The position numbers and the translations under genes were made by a program. A stretch of DNA of 11,528 nt from the NCBI GenBank assembly GCA_003223995.1, contig QHYA01000106.1, positions 1 to 11,528 of the forward strand, given 5' to 3'. Of this stretch, positions 1-7,698 are shown in pieces. Under the pieces are notes generated by a model that searched no databases, had not been told where the DNA came from, and was given only the letters and a program-made list of their open reading frames with translations. Every line of letters begins with the position of its first letter. Position 1 is the stretch's first letter. The stretch is from Acidobacteriota bacterium. GTDB taxonomy: Bacteria; Acidobacteriota; Polarisedimenticolia; QHYA01.

Positions 1-894
1 CTTGCCCCCAGCGGTTCGGAGCAGCGCCACGCTCTTGCCAGCCCCATCAAAGTCTCCGGTATGCAGCTGGGCGATGAAGAGCGAAAGCGGGATGTCGCTG
101 TCCGATGGGTAGAGGCCGTGGAGGCGCTCCAGCTCCGGGATGGCGACCTTCCAGGCGCCCTTGCTCAGCTCGAAGGCGGCCACCGCAGAGGCGGCCCGGT
201 TGATATAGGCGACAGGCGGGTTGGGCTCCTTTGCGAACTCGGCCAGGGCGCGGTGATACCAGGCCGCCTGCCGGTCCATCTTCCCCGCGTCACCGTAGAG
301 CTTTCCGACGCGGAAGGATGCCGTGCCACCGGGGGAAACTCTCACAGCACAGGTCTCGATCGCCTCGAGGGCTCGATCCGCCGCGGCCTTGGCCTCGCTG
401 TTCCTGCCCTGGTTCAGGAGAACGTTCACAAGATAGAAGTTGTCCTCCAGCGTTGCCGCGGACGATTCCTCCTTCTCTTCGAGAGCCTTGCGCGCGCGTT
501 CATAGGTCTCCTGGGCGCGGGCCTTCTCTCCCTGAACAGAGTAGCAATAGCCCATCCGGTAAAGCGCAATGCCGTCGGCGCTGCCGTCGGCGTCGGCCGA
601 CTCGAGCAGCCGCAACGCGTCCTGGTAGCGCCCTGCCTCGTAGGCGGCTGTCCCATCGCGCACAGCCGGCGCGAGGGCCGGGGAAGGCGAAGTGTCGGGC
701 GGGCATGGGAGCGCGACCCCCTCCGGCTGCAGCGCGGGGGCGTCTGCCCGGCCCGCGGCAGCGGGCTCCGCGCTGGCGGCTGACCCTCGGCGCGGCGCAC
801 AGCCGGCGCCCGTCAGGAGGACCACCACCAGCAGCAGCGGCGCGAAAAGGACCAGGGCGACACCCCTCTTCGATACCGCTCTCATCACGGCCAT
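1..894 (-). CDS. TPR-repeat lipoprotein, C-terminus beyond window edge
   Basis: The frame stays open from an ATG at 894 to the window edge (298 codons). The N-terminus has basic residues (R5, K9, R10), then a strongly hydrophobic stretch (about residues 11-28) ending in TGAGC, so Cys32 is a likely lipidation site. The lipobox is not ideal, with Gly at -3. A Pro/Ala-rich linker follows to about residue 78. After that come helical repeats of TPR type, for example AAYEAGRYQDALRLLE and MGYCYSVQGEKARAQETYE, with further weaker repeats to the edge. This suggests a periplasm-facing scaffold protein; its partner is unknown. The start is uncertain. AGGAG lies only 3 nt before ATG 894, while GTG 888 and ATG 885 have 9 and 12 nt spacing. 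The gene diverges from lolA across 57 bp. The rightward open frame in the same DNA has an Arg/Pro-rich, repeat-free product and is an antisense shadow. Confidence 0.8.
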   Translation of the reverse strand, partial: MAVMRAVSKRGVALVLFAPLLLVVVLLTGAGCAPRRGSAASAEPAAAGRADAPALQPEGVALPCPPDTSPSPALAPAVRDGTAAYEAGRYQDALRLLESADADGSADGIALYRMGYCYSVQGEKARAQETYERARKALEEKEESSAATLEDNFYLVNVLLNQGRNSEAKAAADRALEAIETCAVRVSPGGTASFRVGKLYGDAGKMDRQAAWYHRALAEFAKEPNPPVAYINRAASAVAAFELSKGAWKVAIPELERLHGLYPSDSDIPLSLFIAQLHTGDFDGAGKSVALLRTAGGK

Positions 895-914
895 CCGCTC
901 CTGCTGTCTACGGT

Positions 915-943
915 TTGACCCTCTTTGAAGTCATGCCTATCAT
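915..943 (+). promoter_or_regulatory. Sigma70-type promoter of lolA
   Basis: TTGACC (915-920) and TATCAT (938-943) are separated by exactly 17 bp, five of six matches to each consensus hexamer. The expected transcription start is about 949-951, next to the ATG at 952. No Shine-Dalgarno precedes that ATG, so the mRNA may be leaderless. The -10 box lies in the left arm of the palindrome at 938-957. Confidence 0.6.
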
Positions 944-957
944 GAGCCGTCATGATA
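938..957. repeat. Perfect inverted repeat over lolA -10 box and start codon
   Basis: TATCATGA (938-945), spacer GCCG, TCATGATA (950-957). The two 8-bp arms match perfectly. The left arm contains the -10 hexamer and the right arm contains the predicted ATG at 952. The position suits an operator for a dimeric repressor that would block RNA polymerase, or a small mRNA hairpin at the start codon. No regulator gene is adjacent. It lacks the GC-rich stem and T-run of a terminator. Confidence 0.75.
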
Positions 958-1797
958 ACGCAGTTGTGGCGGGGGTACTTTTTCGCGAGCCTGAGCCTTC
1001 TGACCGCGCGCGGCGGCTCCCCCATCGACCTCGCCCAGACTGTCGAGGCCTTCGGCATGTGCGGCGGATCTGCCGGTCGCGCCCCAGCGCCTCCGGCTTG
1101 GACGGATGCAAATGATCCTGCGGCTGTCCGGCCGAACACCGATATGCCCGCTGCTGCGGGCACGGACACAGCTCCCGTGGCGAGTGACCGCGCTTCCGCC
1201 TCTGCCGCGCAACAGCAAGGCAGCGGGGCGACGAGCATCTTTGCGCGCCTTCTGCACCGCAACAACGCCATACGCGATTTCCGGGCCGTTTTCGAGCAGC
1301 GCTTGCTGTCCCGGGGCCTGAATCCTCCTCCTCCCGAATCGGGCCGCGTGTATTACCTTCGCCCCTACCGTATGCGCTGGGAGTACACCAAGCCGGAGAA
1401 GAAGTTGGCGGTCTCCGACGGGGACACAGGCTGGCTCTTTCTTCCCGAAGAGAAAAGGGTGCTGCGGATGAAGATCGCCGCCAGCATCGGAGCGGAGCCT
1501 CTGGCCTCGCTCCTGTCGGGAAGCGGAGACGCCCTGAGACGCTTCCGGGCGGAGACCATCCCGAGCGGGAAGGGGGAGATCGCCCTGCGCCTTCTGCCGG
1601 CCACGCCGCAGCAGGACTTCGACGCAGTGGAAGTCCGGGCCGAGTCCGCGACCCTGACGCTCCGGGAGGTACAGGTGGTGGATCCCGGCGGAAACCGCAT
1701 GATCTACCGCTTCTCGGAGATGGAGGAGAACGTGGGACTTCCCGGGACCCTCTTCACGTTCGTTCCTCCGCCAGGGGTGGAAGTCCTCGATCAGTAG
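952..1797 (+). CDS. lolA: Outer-membrane lipoprotein carrier protein LolA
   Basis: The product is a periplasmic chaperone that takes lipoproteins released from the inner membrane by LolCDE and delivers them to the outer membrane. The protein is 281 aa. A short signal-like N-terminus (residues 1-19, one Arg then YFFASLSLL) is followed by about 70 residues rich in Ala, Pro, Asp and Ser. The LolA fold covers about residue 95 to the end. Recognisable parts are FRAVFEQRLLSRG, the MRWEYTKPEKK strand (about 142-152), GDTGWLFLPEEKRV, and the C-terminal TFVPPPGVEVLDQ typical of the family. The linker makes it longer than the usual 200-220 aa. The start has no Shine-Dalgarno but sits just downstream of a good promoter. 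A later start is possible, but the hydrophobic N-terminus argues for this one. It is first in a rightward series with yajQ, the prenyl synthase and smc. Confidence 0.88.
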   Translation: MITQLWRGYFFASLSLLTARGGSPIDLAQTVEAFGMCGGSAGRAPAPPAWTDANDPAAVRPNTDMPAAAGTDTAPVASDRASASAAQQQGSGATSIFARLLHRNNAIRDFRAVFEQRLLSRGLNPPPPESGRVYYLRPYRMRWEYTKPEKKLAVSDGDTGWLFLPEEKRVLRMKIAASIGAEPLASLLSGSGDALRRFRAETIPSGKGEIALRLLPATPQQDFDAVEVRAESATLTLREVQVVDPGGNRMIYRFSEMEENVGLPGTLFTFVPPPGVEVLDQ

Positions 1798-1821
1798 GTG
1801 GTATGATTCCACGACTTTTTT
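1798..1821 (+). terminator. Weak hairpin plus T-run after lolA
   Basis: GTGG (1798-1801) pairs with CCAC (1809-1812) around a 7-nt loop. Six T residues follow at 1816-1821, three nt beyond the stem. The stem has only 4 bp, so this would be a leaky terminator or attenuator between lolA and yajQ at most. Confidence 0.3.
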
Positions 1822-1850
1822 CATGATTCCGGCCATTTGGAGGAAGCCGA

Positions 1851-2342
1851 GTGGCCCAGGAGTGCTCTTTCGACATCATTTCAAAAGTGGATCTCCAGGA
1901 AGTCGACAATTCCATCCAGCAGACGATGAAAGAGATCCGGACTCGCTACGATCTGAAGGATCGCAAGTCCGAAATCACGCGCAACGAGCGCGAGGTCTCG
2001 ATCTCGGCCGAGGATGATTTCCATCTGAAATCCATCAGGGAGATCCTGGGGCAGAAGCTCGCGAAGCGCGGAGTGCCGCTGAAATCGCTCACGTGGAACG
2101 ATCCCAAGCCCGCGGCGGGCTCCACCGTGCGCCAGAGCGTCTCAATCCAGGCGGGGATTCCCGTGGAGAGAGCCCGGGAGCTGGTCGCGTTGATCAAGGA
2201 TCTGAAGCTCAAAGTGCAGCCGACGATCATGGGTGACCAGCTCCGCGTGCGCGGCCGCAGCCGCGACGAGCTGCAGCAGGTCATTGCACATCTGAAGGCG
2301 CAGAGCCTCGACTTCGACATTCAGTTTGCGAACTACCGCTAG
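1851..2342 (+). CDS. yajQ: YajQ-family nucleotide-binding protein
   Basis: The 163-aa product has the length and ends of the YajQ family: N-terminal CSFDIISKVDLQEVDNSI and C-terminal SLDFDIQFANYR. Internal family segments include RYDLKDRKSEI (about 32-42) and IKDLKLKVQPTIMGDQLRV (about 115-133). YajQ proteins are small cytoplasmic proteins with two ferredoxin-like domains that bind nucleotides. Some members bind cyclic di-GMP and modulate transcription factors, and that role cannot be assumed here. Translation starts at GTG 1851, with GGAGGAAG (about 1839-1846) ideally placed upstream. It lies 53 bp after lolA and 47 bp before the prenyl synthase, so cotranscription is likely apart from the weak hairpin at 1798. 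Confidence 0.93.
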   Translation: MAQECSFDIISKVDLQEVDNSIQQTMKEIRTRYDLKDRKSEITRNEREVSISAEDDFHLKSIREILGQKLAKRGVPLKSLTWNDPKPAAGSTVRQSVSIQAGIPVERARELVALIKDLKLKVQPTIMGDQLRVRGRSRDELQQVIAHLKAQSLDFDIQFANYR

Positions 2343-2389
2343 CTAGCTGCGCGGAGATCAGCGGACAAGGCGAAAGCCGCGGAGAAGAC

Positions 2390-3436
2390 GTGAGGCCGCT
2401 TCCAGAGGAGACCCACCGCGCGCATCCGCATCCGGCAGCAAGCGGACCGCTCGACCCGGCCGCCGCCTATGCGGAAATCTCTCCTTTGATCGCCGAGAGG
2501 ATGGCCCGCGTGGAGAAGGAGTTCTCCGCGTGGCTGGAGTCGAACGTCGAGATCGTTTCCCGGCTCAGCGCCTACGTCTCCGAAGGCTGCGGCAAGAGGC
2601 TGAGGCCCGCCCTGCTGCTGCTCTGCGCGGGGCTGGTCGATTACGACGGTGAGCACGATGTGCTGTTCGGGACCGTGTTCGAGTTCATCCACACGGCCAC
2701 ACTCGTACACGATGATATCATCGACGAAGCGGACGTGCGGCGAGGTCGCGCTTCGCTGAACAGAAGCTGGGGCAACGACCTTTCCGTGCTCATGGGGGAC
2801 CATCTCTACCTGAAGGCGATGAAGATGGCCCTGCGCGCCGGTGATCTCCGCATCCTCGACCTGCTCGCGGACGTCACGTTGAAGATGATCGAAGGAGAGC
2901 TGATCCAGGCCCACGTCAACGGCCGTCCGGATATTACCGAGGAGCAGTACCTGGACATCGCCGAGCGGAAGACCGCCCTGCTCTTCTCGGCCTGCTGCCA
3001 GGTCCCGGCGATGCTGGCCCGGCGCCCCGCTGCCGAGGAGCGGGCCCTCGCCGACTACGGCCGGAACCTCGGCATGGCCTTCCAGGTCGTCGATGACATC
3101 CTGGATCTGACATCGAACGAGAAGACGCTCGGCAAGCCCGTAGGCGGAGATCTGAGAAAGGGAAGGTTGACCCTGCCCCTCGTCTACCTGCTGCGGTTCG
3201 GCAAGGCGCAGCACCGCAAGATCGTCCTTCAGGTCGTTCATGAGGAAACCTTCAGCTCCGCCAGCCGGGAGCAGATTCTCACCGCACTCATCGAGACCGG
3301 GGCGCTCCAGATGTCCCGCGAGATCGCCCGCTCCTATGCGGCTGGTGCTCGCTGCCACATGCAGGGCTTTCCGTCGAACCCTTTCCGCCGCGCCCTGCTG
3401 GCGGTTCCCGACTTCGTGCTCTCCCGAGAGAGTTGA
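2390..3436 (+). CDS. ispB: Long-chain polyprenyl diphosphate synthase
   Basis: This enzyme condenses isopentenyl diphosphate units onto an allylic primer to make the polyprenyl chain, most likely the side chain of the respiratory quinone. The protein is 348 aa. Visible trans-prenyltransferase motifs are KRLRP (69-73, diphosphate binding), the first Asp-rich motif DDIID (108-112) followed by RRGR (117-120), the second Asp-rich motif DDILD (235-239), then GKP (248-250) and GGDLRKGRLTLP. A small residue, Ala103, lies five positions before the first Asp-rich motif. The segment EFIHTATLVHDD matches octaprenyl-synthase-type enzymes and fits a long product, but exact chain length cannot be read from sequence. 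The symbol is by similarity. The start is GTG 2390 with GGAG at 2381 upstream. The first 25 residues are a Pro/His-rich extension with no clear role. Confidence 0.92.
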   Translation: MRPLPEETHRAHPHPAASGPLDPAAAYAEISPLIAERMARVEKEFSAWLESNVEIVSRLSAYVSEGCGKRLRPALLLLCAGLVDYDGEHDVLFGTVFEFIHTATLVHDDIIDEADVRRGRASLNRSWGNDLSVLMGDHLYLKAMKMALRAGDLRILDLLADVTLKMIEGELIQAHVNGRPDITEEQYLDIAERKTALLFSACCQVPAMLARRPAAEERALADYGRNLGMAFQVVDDILDLTSNEKTLGKPVGGDLRKGRLTLPLVYLLRFGKAQHRKIVLQVVHEETFSSASREQILTALIETGALQMSREIARSYAAGARCHMQGFPSNPFRRALLAVPDFVLSRES

Positions 3437-3584
3437 GTCGACGCGCGAGGCCGCCGGCCTCCGCACCCACTACATGTGGTCTCCTCCTGAAGGAGGCTAC
3501 CAGGACTGGGGCCCAGGGCGAGTGTCCCCACGCCGGGTGTGGTAGGATCTCTCGGGTTGGGAGGGGGAACCAGGGAATGCCGCA
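3437..3584 (+). other. Intergenic region ahead of smc with small hairpins
   Basis: This is a 148-bp gap in an otherwise tight gene series. It holds a perfect 5-bp stem with a TGAA tetraloop (CCTCC 3483-3487, GGAGG 3492-3496) and a 4-bp stem, CCAC/GTGG, just before it. Neither is followed by a T-run, so they are poor terminators. The gap probably carries the smc promoter listed separately. Confidence 0.4.
3540..3548 (+). promoter_or_regulatory. Possible extended -10 promoter for smc
   Basis: TGG followed by TAGGAT (3543-3548) resembles an extended -10 element (TGn plus hexamer). No good -35 box lies at the proper distance. A start near 3555 would give a leader of about 30 nt that includes AGGGA (3572-3576), 8 nt before the smc ATG. 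The match is weak. Confidence 0.25.
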
Positions 3585-6500
3585 ATGCTAAGGATCGAAA
3601 GGCTGCAGGTCATCGGTTTCAAGTCCTTCCACGAGCGCACCGAGATGCGGTTCATGGCGGGGATCACGGCGGTCGTCGGTCCCAACGGGTGCGGCAAGAG
3701 CAACATCGGCGACGCGATCCACTGGGTCCTCGGTGAACAGAGCGCCCGGACTCTTCGCGGGGAGAGAATGGAGGACGTCATCTTCGCCGGAAGCGAGTCG
3801 CGGAAGCCGCTGGGGATGGCGGAAGTCACCCTGAGGTTGACGGGGACCAGCTCCGACTCCTGCGACGGCTCCGTGGACATCTCCAGAAGGCTCTACCGCT
3901 CGGGAGAGAGCGAGTACCTGCTCGACGGCCGTCGAGCACGCTTGAAGGACATCCAGGAGGTGCTCTCTCGGGCCCATGTCGGCGCCCGCACCTATGCGGT
4001 CATCGAGCAGGGCAAGGTCGAGGCCCTGCTCACCGCCCGTCCGAAGGACCGCCGCCTGCTGATCGAGGAAGCCGCAGGGATCATCGGCTACAAGCACAAG
4101 AAGCGGCTGGCGGAGGTGAAGCTGGAAGGGACGGAGGCGAACCTCTTGCGCGTCTCGGACGTCGTCAACGAGGTGGGCAGACAACTGGGTTCCCTCAAGC
4201 GTCAGGCGGCCAGAGCTCGCCGCTATCGCCGCCTCCAGGAGGCGATCCGCTCCCGCCAGCGATTGCTGTTCTCCCATCAGGCCCTGGGGCTGGATCTGCT
4301 TCTCGAACAGGTGCGCGGGCGGATCGCGTTGGCTTCCGACCGGGAAGCCGCCGAGGCAGCCAATGCCGCGCGGCTCGAGGCGGCCGTCGAACGGACACGG
4401 GAACAGCTTTCGGGTGTCGAGCTGGAGATAGCTTCCCGGCGGGAGCAGATGCACCGCATCGAGCTGGAAACCGACCGCGAGACCAACCGGCGCAGCGCGA
4501 TTCTCCAGCGGATCGTGGAGCTCGATGCCGAGGTCCTGCGATGGAACGAGGATCTGGCCGCTCTGGATGAGCGCGAGATGTCGCTGTCGGACGAGGCGCG
4601 AAGCTGGCGGGCGCAGATGGACCAGGTCAGCGGCGCGCTGCAGGGTGCCTCCTCGAGGCGAGGCGGGCTGGAAGCCAGATGCGCGGAAGCCGCAGCAAGG
4701 GCCTCCTCCCTCCGAGAGGGGCTCGATCTCGCGCGGCGGGAAGCTCTGCTTGTCCGAGATCGTCTCGTGGAGGCCCGCAACGAGCATCGGCGGCTCGAGG
4801 AGGAGCGGCGCCGGAACGCGAGCCTGATCGAGAGGCTCTCCTCGGAGCTGGAACAGGCGCGTTGCGAGCTGCGGGAACGGCAGAGCGCCCTCGAAGCAGC
4901 GCGGCGCGAGCGGCGGCGGACCGAGGAGGCGCAGATGGCCCTGGCCGCTGACCTGGAGGAGAGGGAGCGGCAGCGGGAGCGGATCCGGGAGGAATCTGCA
5001 TCAGCAGGGGAGGCCTGCGAGGAGGCGCTCAACTCGAGGGCCGCCTCGGCCGAAAGGCTGCGGACCCTCACGGACGCCACGACACGCTTCAGCGGAAAGA
5101 ACGAAGCCGTTGGCTACATCCTGTCCCGGGCGGGGCCGGAAGGCATCCGCACGCAGGGGGTCGTCGCCGACTATGTGCAGGCCGGACTGGATGCCGAGCG
5201 AGCGGCCGAAGGGTATCTCGCCGACCTGCTCCCCGCCGTCCTCGTGAAGGAAAACGAGGACGCCATGCGCGGCATCGAGGCATTGCGCCGCGAGGGGGCG
5301 GGCCGCTGCCTCTTCATGGTGGAGAGGAACGGTCACACCATCTCCGGCGGGAGCAAGGAGATCCCCGAGGGGCTGGCAGGCGAGTCGGGAGTTCTCGGAA
5401 CTCTCGCCGCGAAGCTCACCGCCGCCGCTCCGTACAACGGCCTGCTCACCGAACGGCTGCCCGATGCGGTCTTGGTGGAGGATCTTCCGCTCGCTCTGAA
5501 GCTGCATCGTCTCTACCCAGCGCACAACTTCGTGACGCGCGAAGGGGACGTCGTCTACGCCAGCGGCATGGTGTCCGGAGGGCGCTCGACGGAGGCGGGC
5601 GAGGGGCTTCTCGCTCAGAACCGTGCGATCGCGCAGGCCCGCGATCACCTGCGGGAAGTTGGGCGCCGAGCGGAGGAGACCTCGTCGCGGCTCGCGGCTG
5701 CCCGGGTCGAGGTGGGAAAGGCGGAGGCGGCCGCTTCCGAGGCGGCCGTACGAAAGACCGAGATGGAAAAATCGCACCTGACATCCGGCCTGGGAGAGGA
5801 GCGTGCTGCGGAGGAGCTTGCGAGGGTCCTGCGTTCCGAGCAGCTCCTGGCGCAGGAGCGCGAGGCGGCCAGCTCGGAGGGGGAGTCGCTCGAGCGCCGC
5901 TCGGTGGAGGTCGAGGGCGGGGTGGAACGGCTGGCGGCGGAGTTGCAGTGCTCGGAGGATCGCTTGCAGGCCGTGGAGAGCGAGGGCCGGGCCCTGGATG
6001 ACAGCTTGCTGGCCTCCGGAGAGGAGCTCGGGAAGCTGCGCTCGGAGGAGGCGGCGCTTTCCGAGAGGCGGGACGGAATCGGAAGGGAGCTGGCGCGGCT
6101 GGAAGAGTCGATGAGAGAAACGGGCGCAAGAAAGGCCGCAGGCCGGGAGGCCGTCGAGGCAGCGGGAGCCAGGCGGGCGGAGCTGGAAACGGAGGCCGAT
6201 CGCGCCCTCACACGGCTCGAAGATCTCCATCGCAGCCGCGGCACCGAGAGCGATCGGCTAGCCGCCAGTGAGGGGTCTGCCGCCGAGCTGCGACAGGCCA
6301 TCTGCCTCGCGGAGTCCGAGGCGCGCACCGCCCGCGAAGCGCTGGATGCGGCGCGTGTGGAGCGGCAGCAGGGCGAGGTCGAATCGGCGAGGCTTGCCTC
6401 GGACCGGGCGCACATCGAGGAGCGCTGCCGGCAGGAGCTGTCCCAGTCGATCGACGAGGCGCGGCGGGAATCCGGCGGGCCCGCTGCCGGGGATGGATTC

Positions 6501-7169
6501 GATCCCGCCGCCTGCGAGGAGGAGATCCCGGAGCTGCGCCGGAAGATCGACTCGATCGGTCCGGTCAACATGATGGCGCTCGATGAATTCGTCGAACTGG
6601 AGAAGCGGTTCCAGTTCCTGACGGCCCAGAAGCAAGACCTCGTCGCCTCGGTCGAGTCGCTTCGGGAAACGATCCGCAAGATCAATCGCTCCACCCGCGA
6701 CAGGCTCGTGGACGCCTTCGAGCAGATCCGCCGGAACTTCAACGAGGTGTTTCGGCTGCTGTTCGGCGGAGGCCGCGCCGATCTGCGTCTCGAGGAATCG
6801 GCCGATCCACTCGAAGCCTCCCTCGAGGTGATCGCCCAGCCGCCCGGCAAGAGGCTTCAGGCCATCTCGCTGCTGTCCGGAGGCGAGAAGTCCATGACAG
6901 CGATCGCCCTTCTGTTCGCCATCTTCCGCTACCAGCCCTCTCCCTTCTGCCTGATGGACGAGGTGGACGCGGCGCTGGACGATCTGAACGTGGGACGTTT
7001 CACGCGCATGCTGAAAGAGTACTCCCGCGACACGCAGTTCATCGTCGTCACGCACAACCCCCGCAGCATGGAGGTGGCGGACGTCCTCTACGGCGTCACG
7101 ATGCCCGAGCCCGGAATCACGCGCGTCGTCTCCATACGCCTTCCGGAGGCTGTCGCCGCCACGCAGTAG
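3585..7169 (+). CDS. smc: Chromosome segregation ATPase SMC
   Basis: This is a structural-maintenance-of-chromosomes protein. It is a dimeric ABC-type ATPase that loads on DNA with ScpA and ScpB and compacts and resolves sister chromosomes. The 1194-aa length is usual. Order of parts: N-terminal head with Walker A GPNGCGKS (32-39); first coiled coil about 170-500, rich in Glu, Arg and Ala; hinge about 500-670, containing GVVADYV (525-531) and the glycine turn GMVSGG (661-666); second coiled coil about 670-1010; C-terminal head beginning near GPVNMMALDEF, with ABC signature LSGGEK (1097-1102) and Walker B LMDEVDAALDD (D1125, catalytic E1126). All ATPase motifs are intact. ATG 3585 follows AGGGA by 8 nt. 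No scpA or scpB is present here. Long open frames on the opposite strand are high-GC shadows. Confidence 0.97.
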   Translation: MLRIERLQVIGFKSFHERTEMRFMAGITAVVGPNGCGKSNIGDAIHWVLGEQSARTLRGERMEDVIFAGSESRKPLGMAEVTLRLTGTSSDSCDGSVDISRRLYRSGESEYLLDGRRARLKDIQEVLSRAHVGARTYAVIEQGKVEALLTARPKDRRLLIEEAAGIIGYKHKKRLAEVKLEGTEANLLRVSDVVNEVGRQLGSLKRQAARARRYRRLQEAIRSRQRLLFSHQALGLDLLLEQVRGRIALASDREAAEAANAARLEAAVERTREQLSGVELEIASRREQMHRIELETDRETNRRSAILQRIVELDAEVLRWNEDLAALDEREMSLSDEARSWRAQMDQVSGALQGASSRRGGLEARCAEAAARASSLREGLDLARREALLVRDRLVEARNEHRRLEEERRRNASLIERLSSELEQARCELRERQSALEAARRERRRTEEAQMALAADLEERERQRERIREESASAGEACEEALNSRAASAERLRTLTDATTRFSGKNEAVGYILSRAGPEGIRTQGVVADYVQAGLDAERAAEGYLADLLPAVLVKENEDAMRGIEALRREGAGRCLFMVERNGHTISGGSKEIPEGLAGESGVLGTLAAKLTAAAPYNGLLTERLPDAVLVEDLPLALKLHRLYPAHNFVTREGDVVYASGMVSGGRSTEAGEGLLAQNRAIAQARDHLREVGRRAEETSSRLAAARVEVGKAEAAASEAAVRKTEMEKSHLTSGLGEERAAEELARVLRSEQLLAQEREAASSEGESLERRSVEVEGGVERLAAELQCSEDRLQAVESEGRALDDSLLASGEELGKLRSEEAALSERRDGIGRELARLEESMRETGARKAAGREAVEAAGARRAELETEADRALTRLEDLHRSRGTESDRLAASEGSAAELRQAICLAESEARTAREALDAARVERQQGEVESARLASDRAHIEERCRQELSQSIDEARRESGGPAAGDGFDPAACEEEIPELRRKIDSIGPVNMMALDEFVELEKRFQFLTAQKQDLVASVESLRETIRKINRSTRDRLVDAFEQIRRNFNEVFRLLFGGGRADLRLEESADPLEASLEVIAQPPGKRLQAISLLSGGEKSMTAIALLFAIFRYQPSPFCLMDEVDAALDDLNVGRFTRMLKEYSRDTQFIVVTHNPRSMEVADVLYGVTMPEPGITRVVSIRLPEAVAATQ

Positions 7170-7698
7170 TCAGCGGGCTCGCGTCAGCGACAGCACCATC
7201 TGGCGATGGCTCAATGCGGACGCCATCAGGCCGTGGCAGCATCGTTGCTGGATCTTCCCCCGATCCGGATTTCGGGACGAAGGCCGGCCAGCGTGTGTGG
7301 AAGGGGCGCAGGGTTAGACGTTCCCGGCCGGCATCGAAATCGCCCGTGACGAGTGGACCGTTCTCGCGATTGGCCGATGGTTCCTCGATGTAGCCTCCGA
7401 GAAGAAGTTGTGTCTCCCGCAGATCAGGGACTCTGAAAGTGCGATCCTCGCTTGTCCGGTTCCGCTGCCAGAGGTCTGCGTAGTTCCGGCGCAGGAGACG
7501 GAACCAATCAGTGGCGCCACACTCCTCGTGCGCTAACTTCGCGGCTTTGACAATTCTTTCGAAGTGTTCGGTTCGGTGGAGGGCACGGGAGGTAGGGTCC
7601 TCTGGGGATGTGGGCAGCAACTCGATGAGACCCTGCCATTGTTGCTTCGGTTGCATGCCTAGCTGCAGCTTGTAATAGGCGATCCGGAACTGGGGCAA
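7117..7698 (-). CDS. Unrecognised reading frame, possibly a gene fragment
   Basis: I do not recognise this product. The frame opens at a TTG (7698) inside the broken vapC, and its last 53 bases overlap the end of smc. The part from 7698 to about 7315 looks most protein-like. It has many Trp, Phe, Tyr, Leu and Glu residues, for example HFERIVKAAKLAHEECGATD and WFRLLRRNYADLWQRNRT, predicted helical. Codons after about 7310 lie antisense to the transposase remnant and are probably not native. No Shine-Dalgarno or promoter was seen. Base composition is visibly less GC-rich than the neighbours, and third positions are less GC-biased, consistent with imported DNA. A 72-codon rightward frame (7318-7533) is also open here, so the coding strand is uncertain. 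Confidence 0.3.
   Translation of the reverse strand: MPQFRIAYYKLQLGMQPKQQWQGLIELLPTSPEDPTSRALHRTEHFERIVKAAKLAHEECGATDWFRLLRRNYADLWQRNRTSEDRTFRVPDLRETQLLLGGYIEEPSANRENGPLVTGDFDAGRERLTLRPFHTRWPAFVPKSGSGEDPATMLPRPDGVRIEPSPDGAVADASPLTTAWRRQPPEGVWRRRA
7174..7317 (+). pseudogene. IS630-family transposase remnant, frameshifted
   Basis: Four bases after the smc stop, the plus strand reads VSDSTIWRWLNADAIRPWQHRCWIFPR (7183-7263, quoted in parts: VSDSTIWRWLNADAI then RPWQHRCWIFPR). This matches the end of the helix-turn-helix domain and the 'PWQHRSW' linker of IS630-type transposases. The frame then shifts. Moving to the next frame at 7265 restores PDFGTKAG, which fits the family's 'PRDPDF..KAG' segment, so about two bases appear lost between CGA and CCG. 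The in-frame stop is TAG 7315-7317. Neither the N-terminus nor the DDE catalytic domain is present, so it is inactive. The identification rests on remembered family motifs. Terminal inverted repeats were not found. Confidence 0.6.

Noticed and set aside
61..1115. Rightward open frames of 240 and 294 codons over the first kilobase
   Set aside because: They are antisense to the leftward TPR lipoprotein, whose frame has a signal peptide, lipobox-like Cys and helical repeats. The rightward products are Arg/Pro-rich without motifs.
940..1836. 298-codon leftward frame opposite lolA
   Set aside because: lolA has clear family motifs on the plus strand; the opposite frame is a high-GC shadow.
2339..3466. 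375-codon leftward frame opposite the prenyl synthase
   Set aside because: The plus strand carries both Asp-rich catalytic motifs; the minus product has no recognisable features.
3483..3496. CCTCC-TGAA-GGAGG hairpin as an intrinsic terminator
   Set aside because: The stem is only 5 bp and no T-run follows, so I list it only as part of the intergenic region.
3588..7055. Several leftward frames of 265-409 codons opposite smc
   Set aside because: They are mirror frames of the codon-biased coiled-coil coding sequence, which leaves the complementary frame free of stops. smc is complete with all ATPase motifs.
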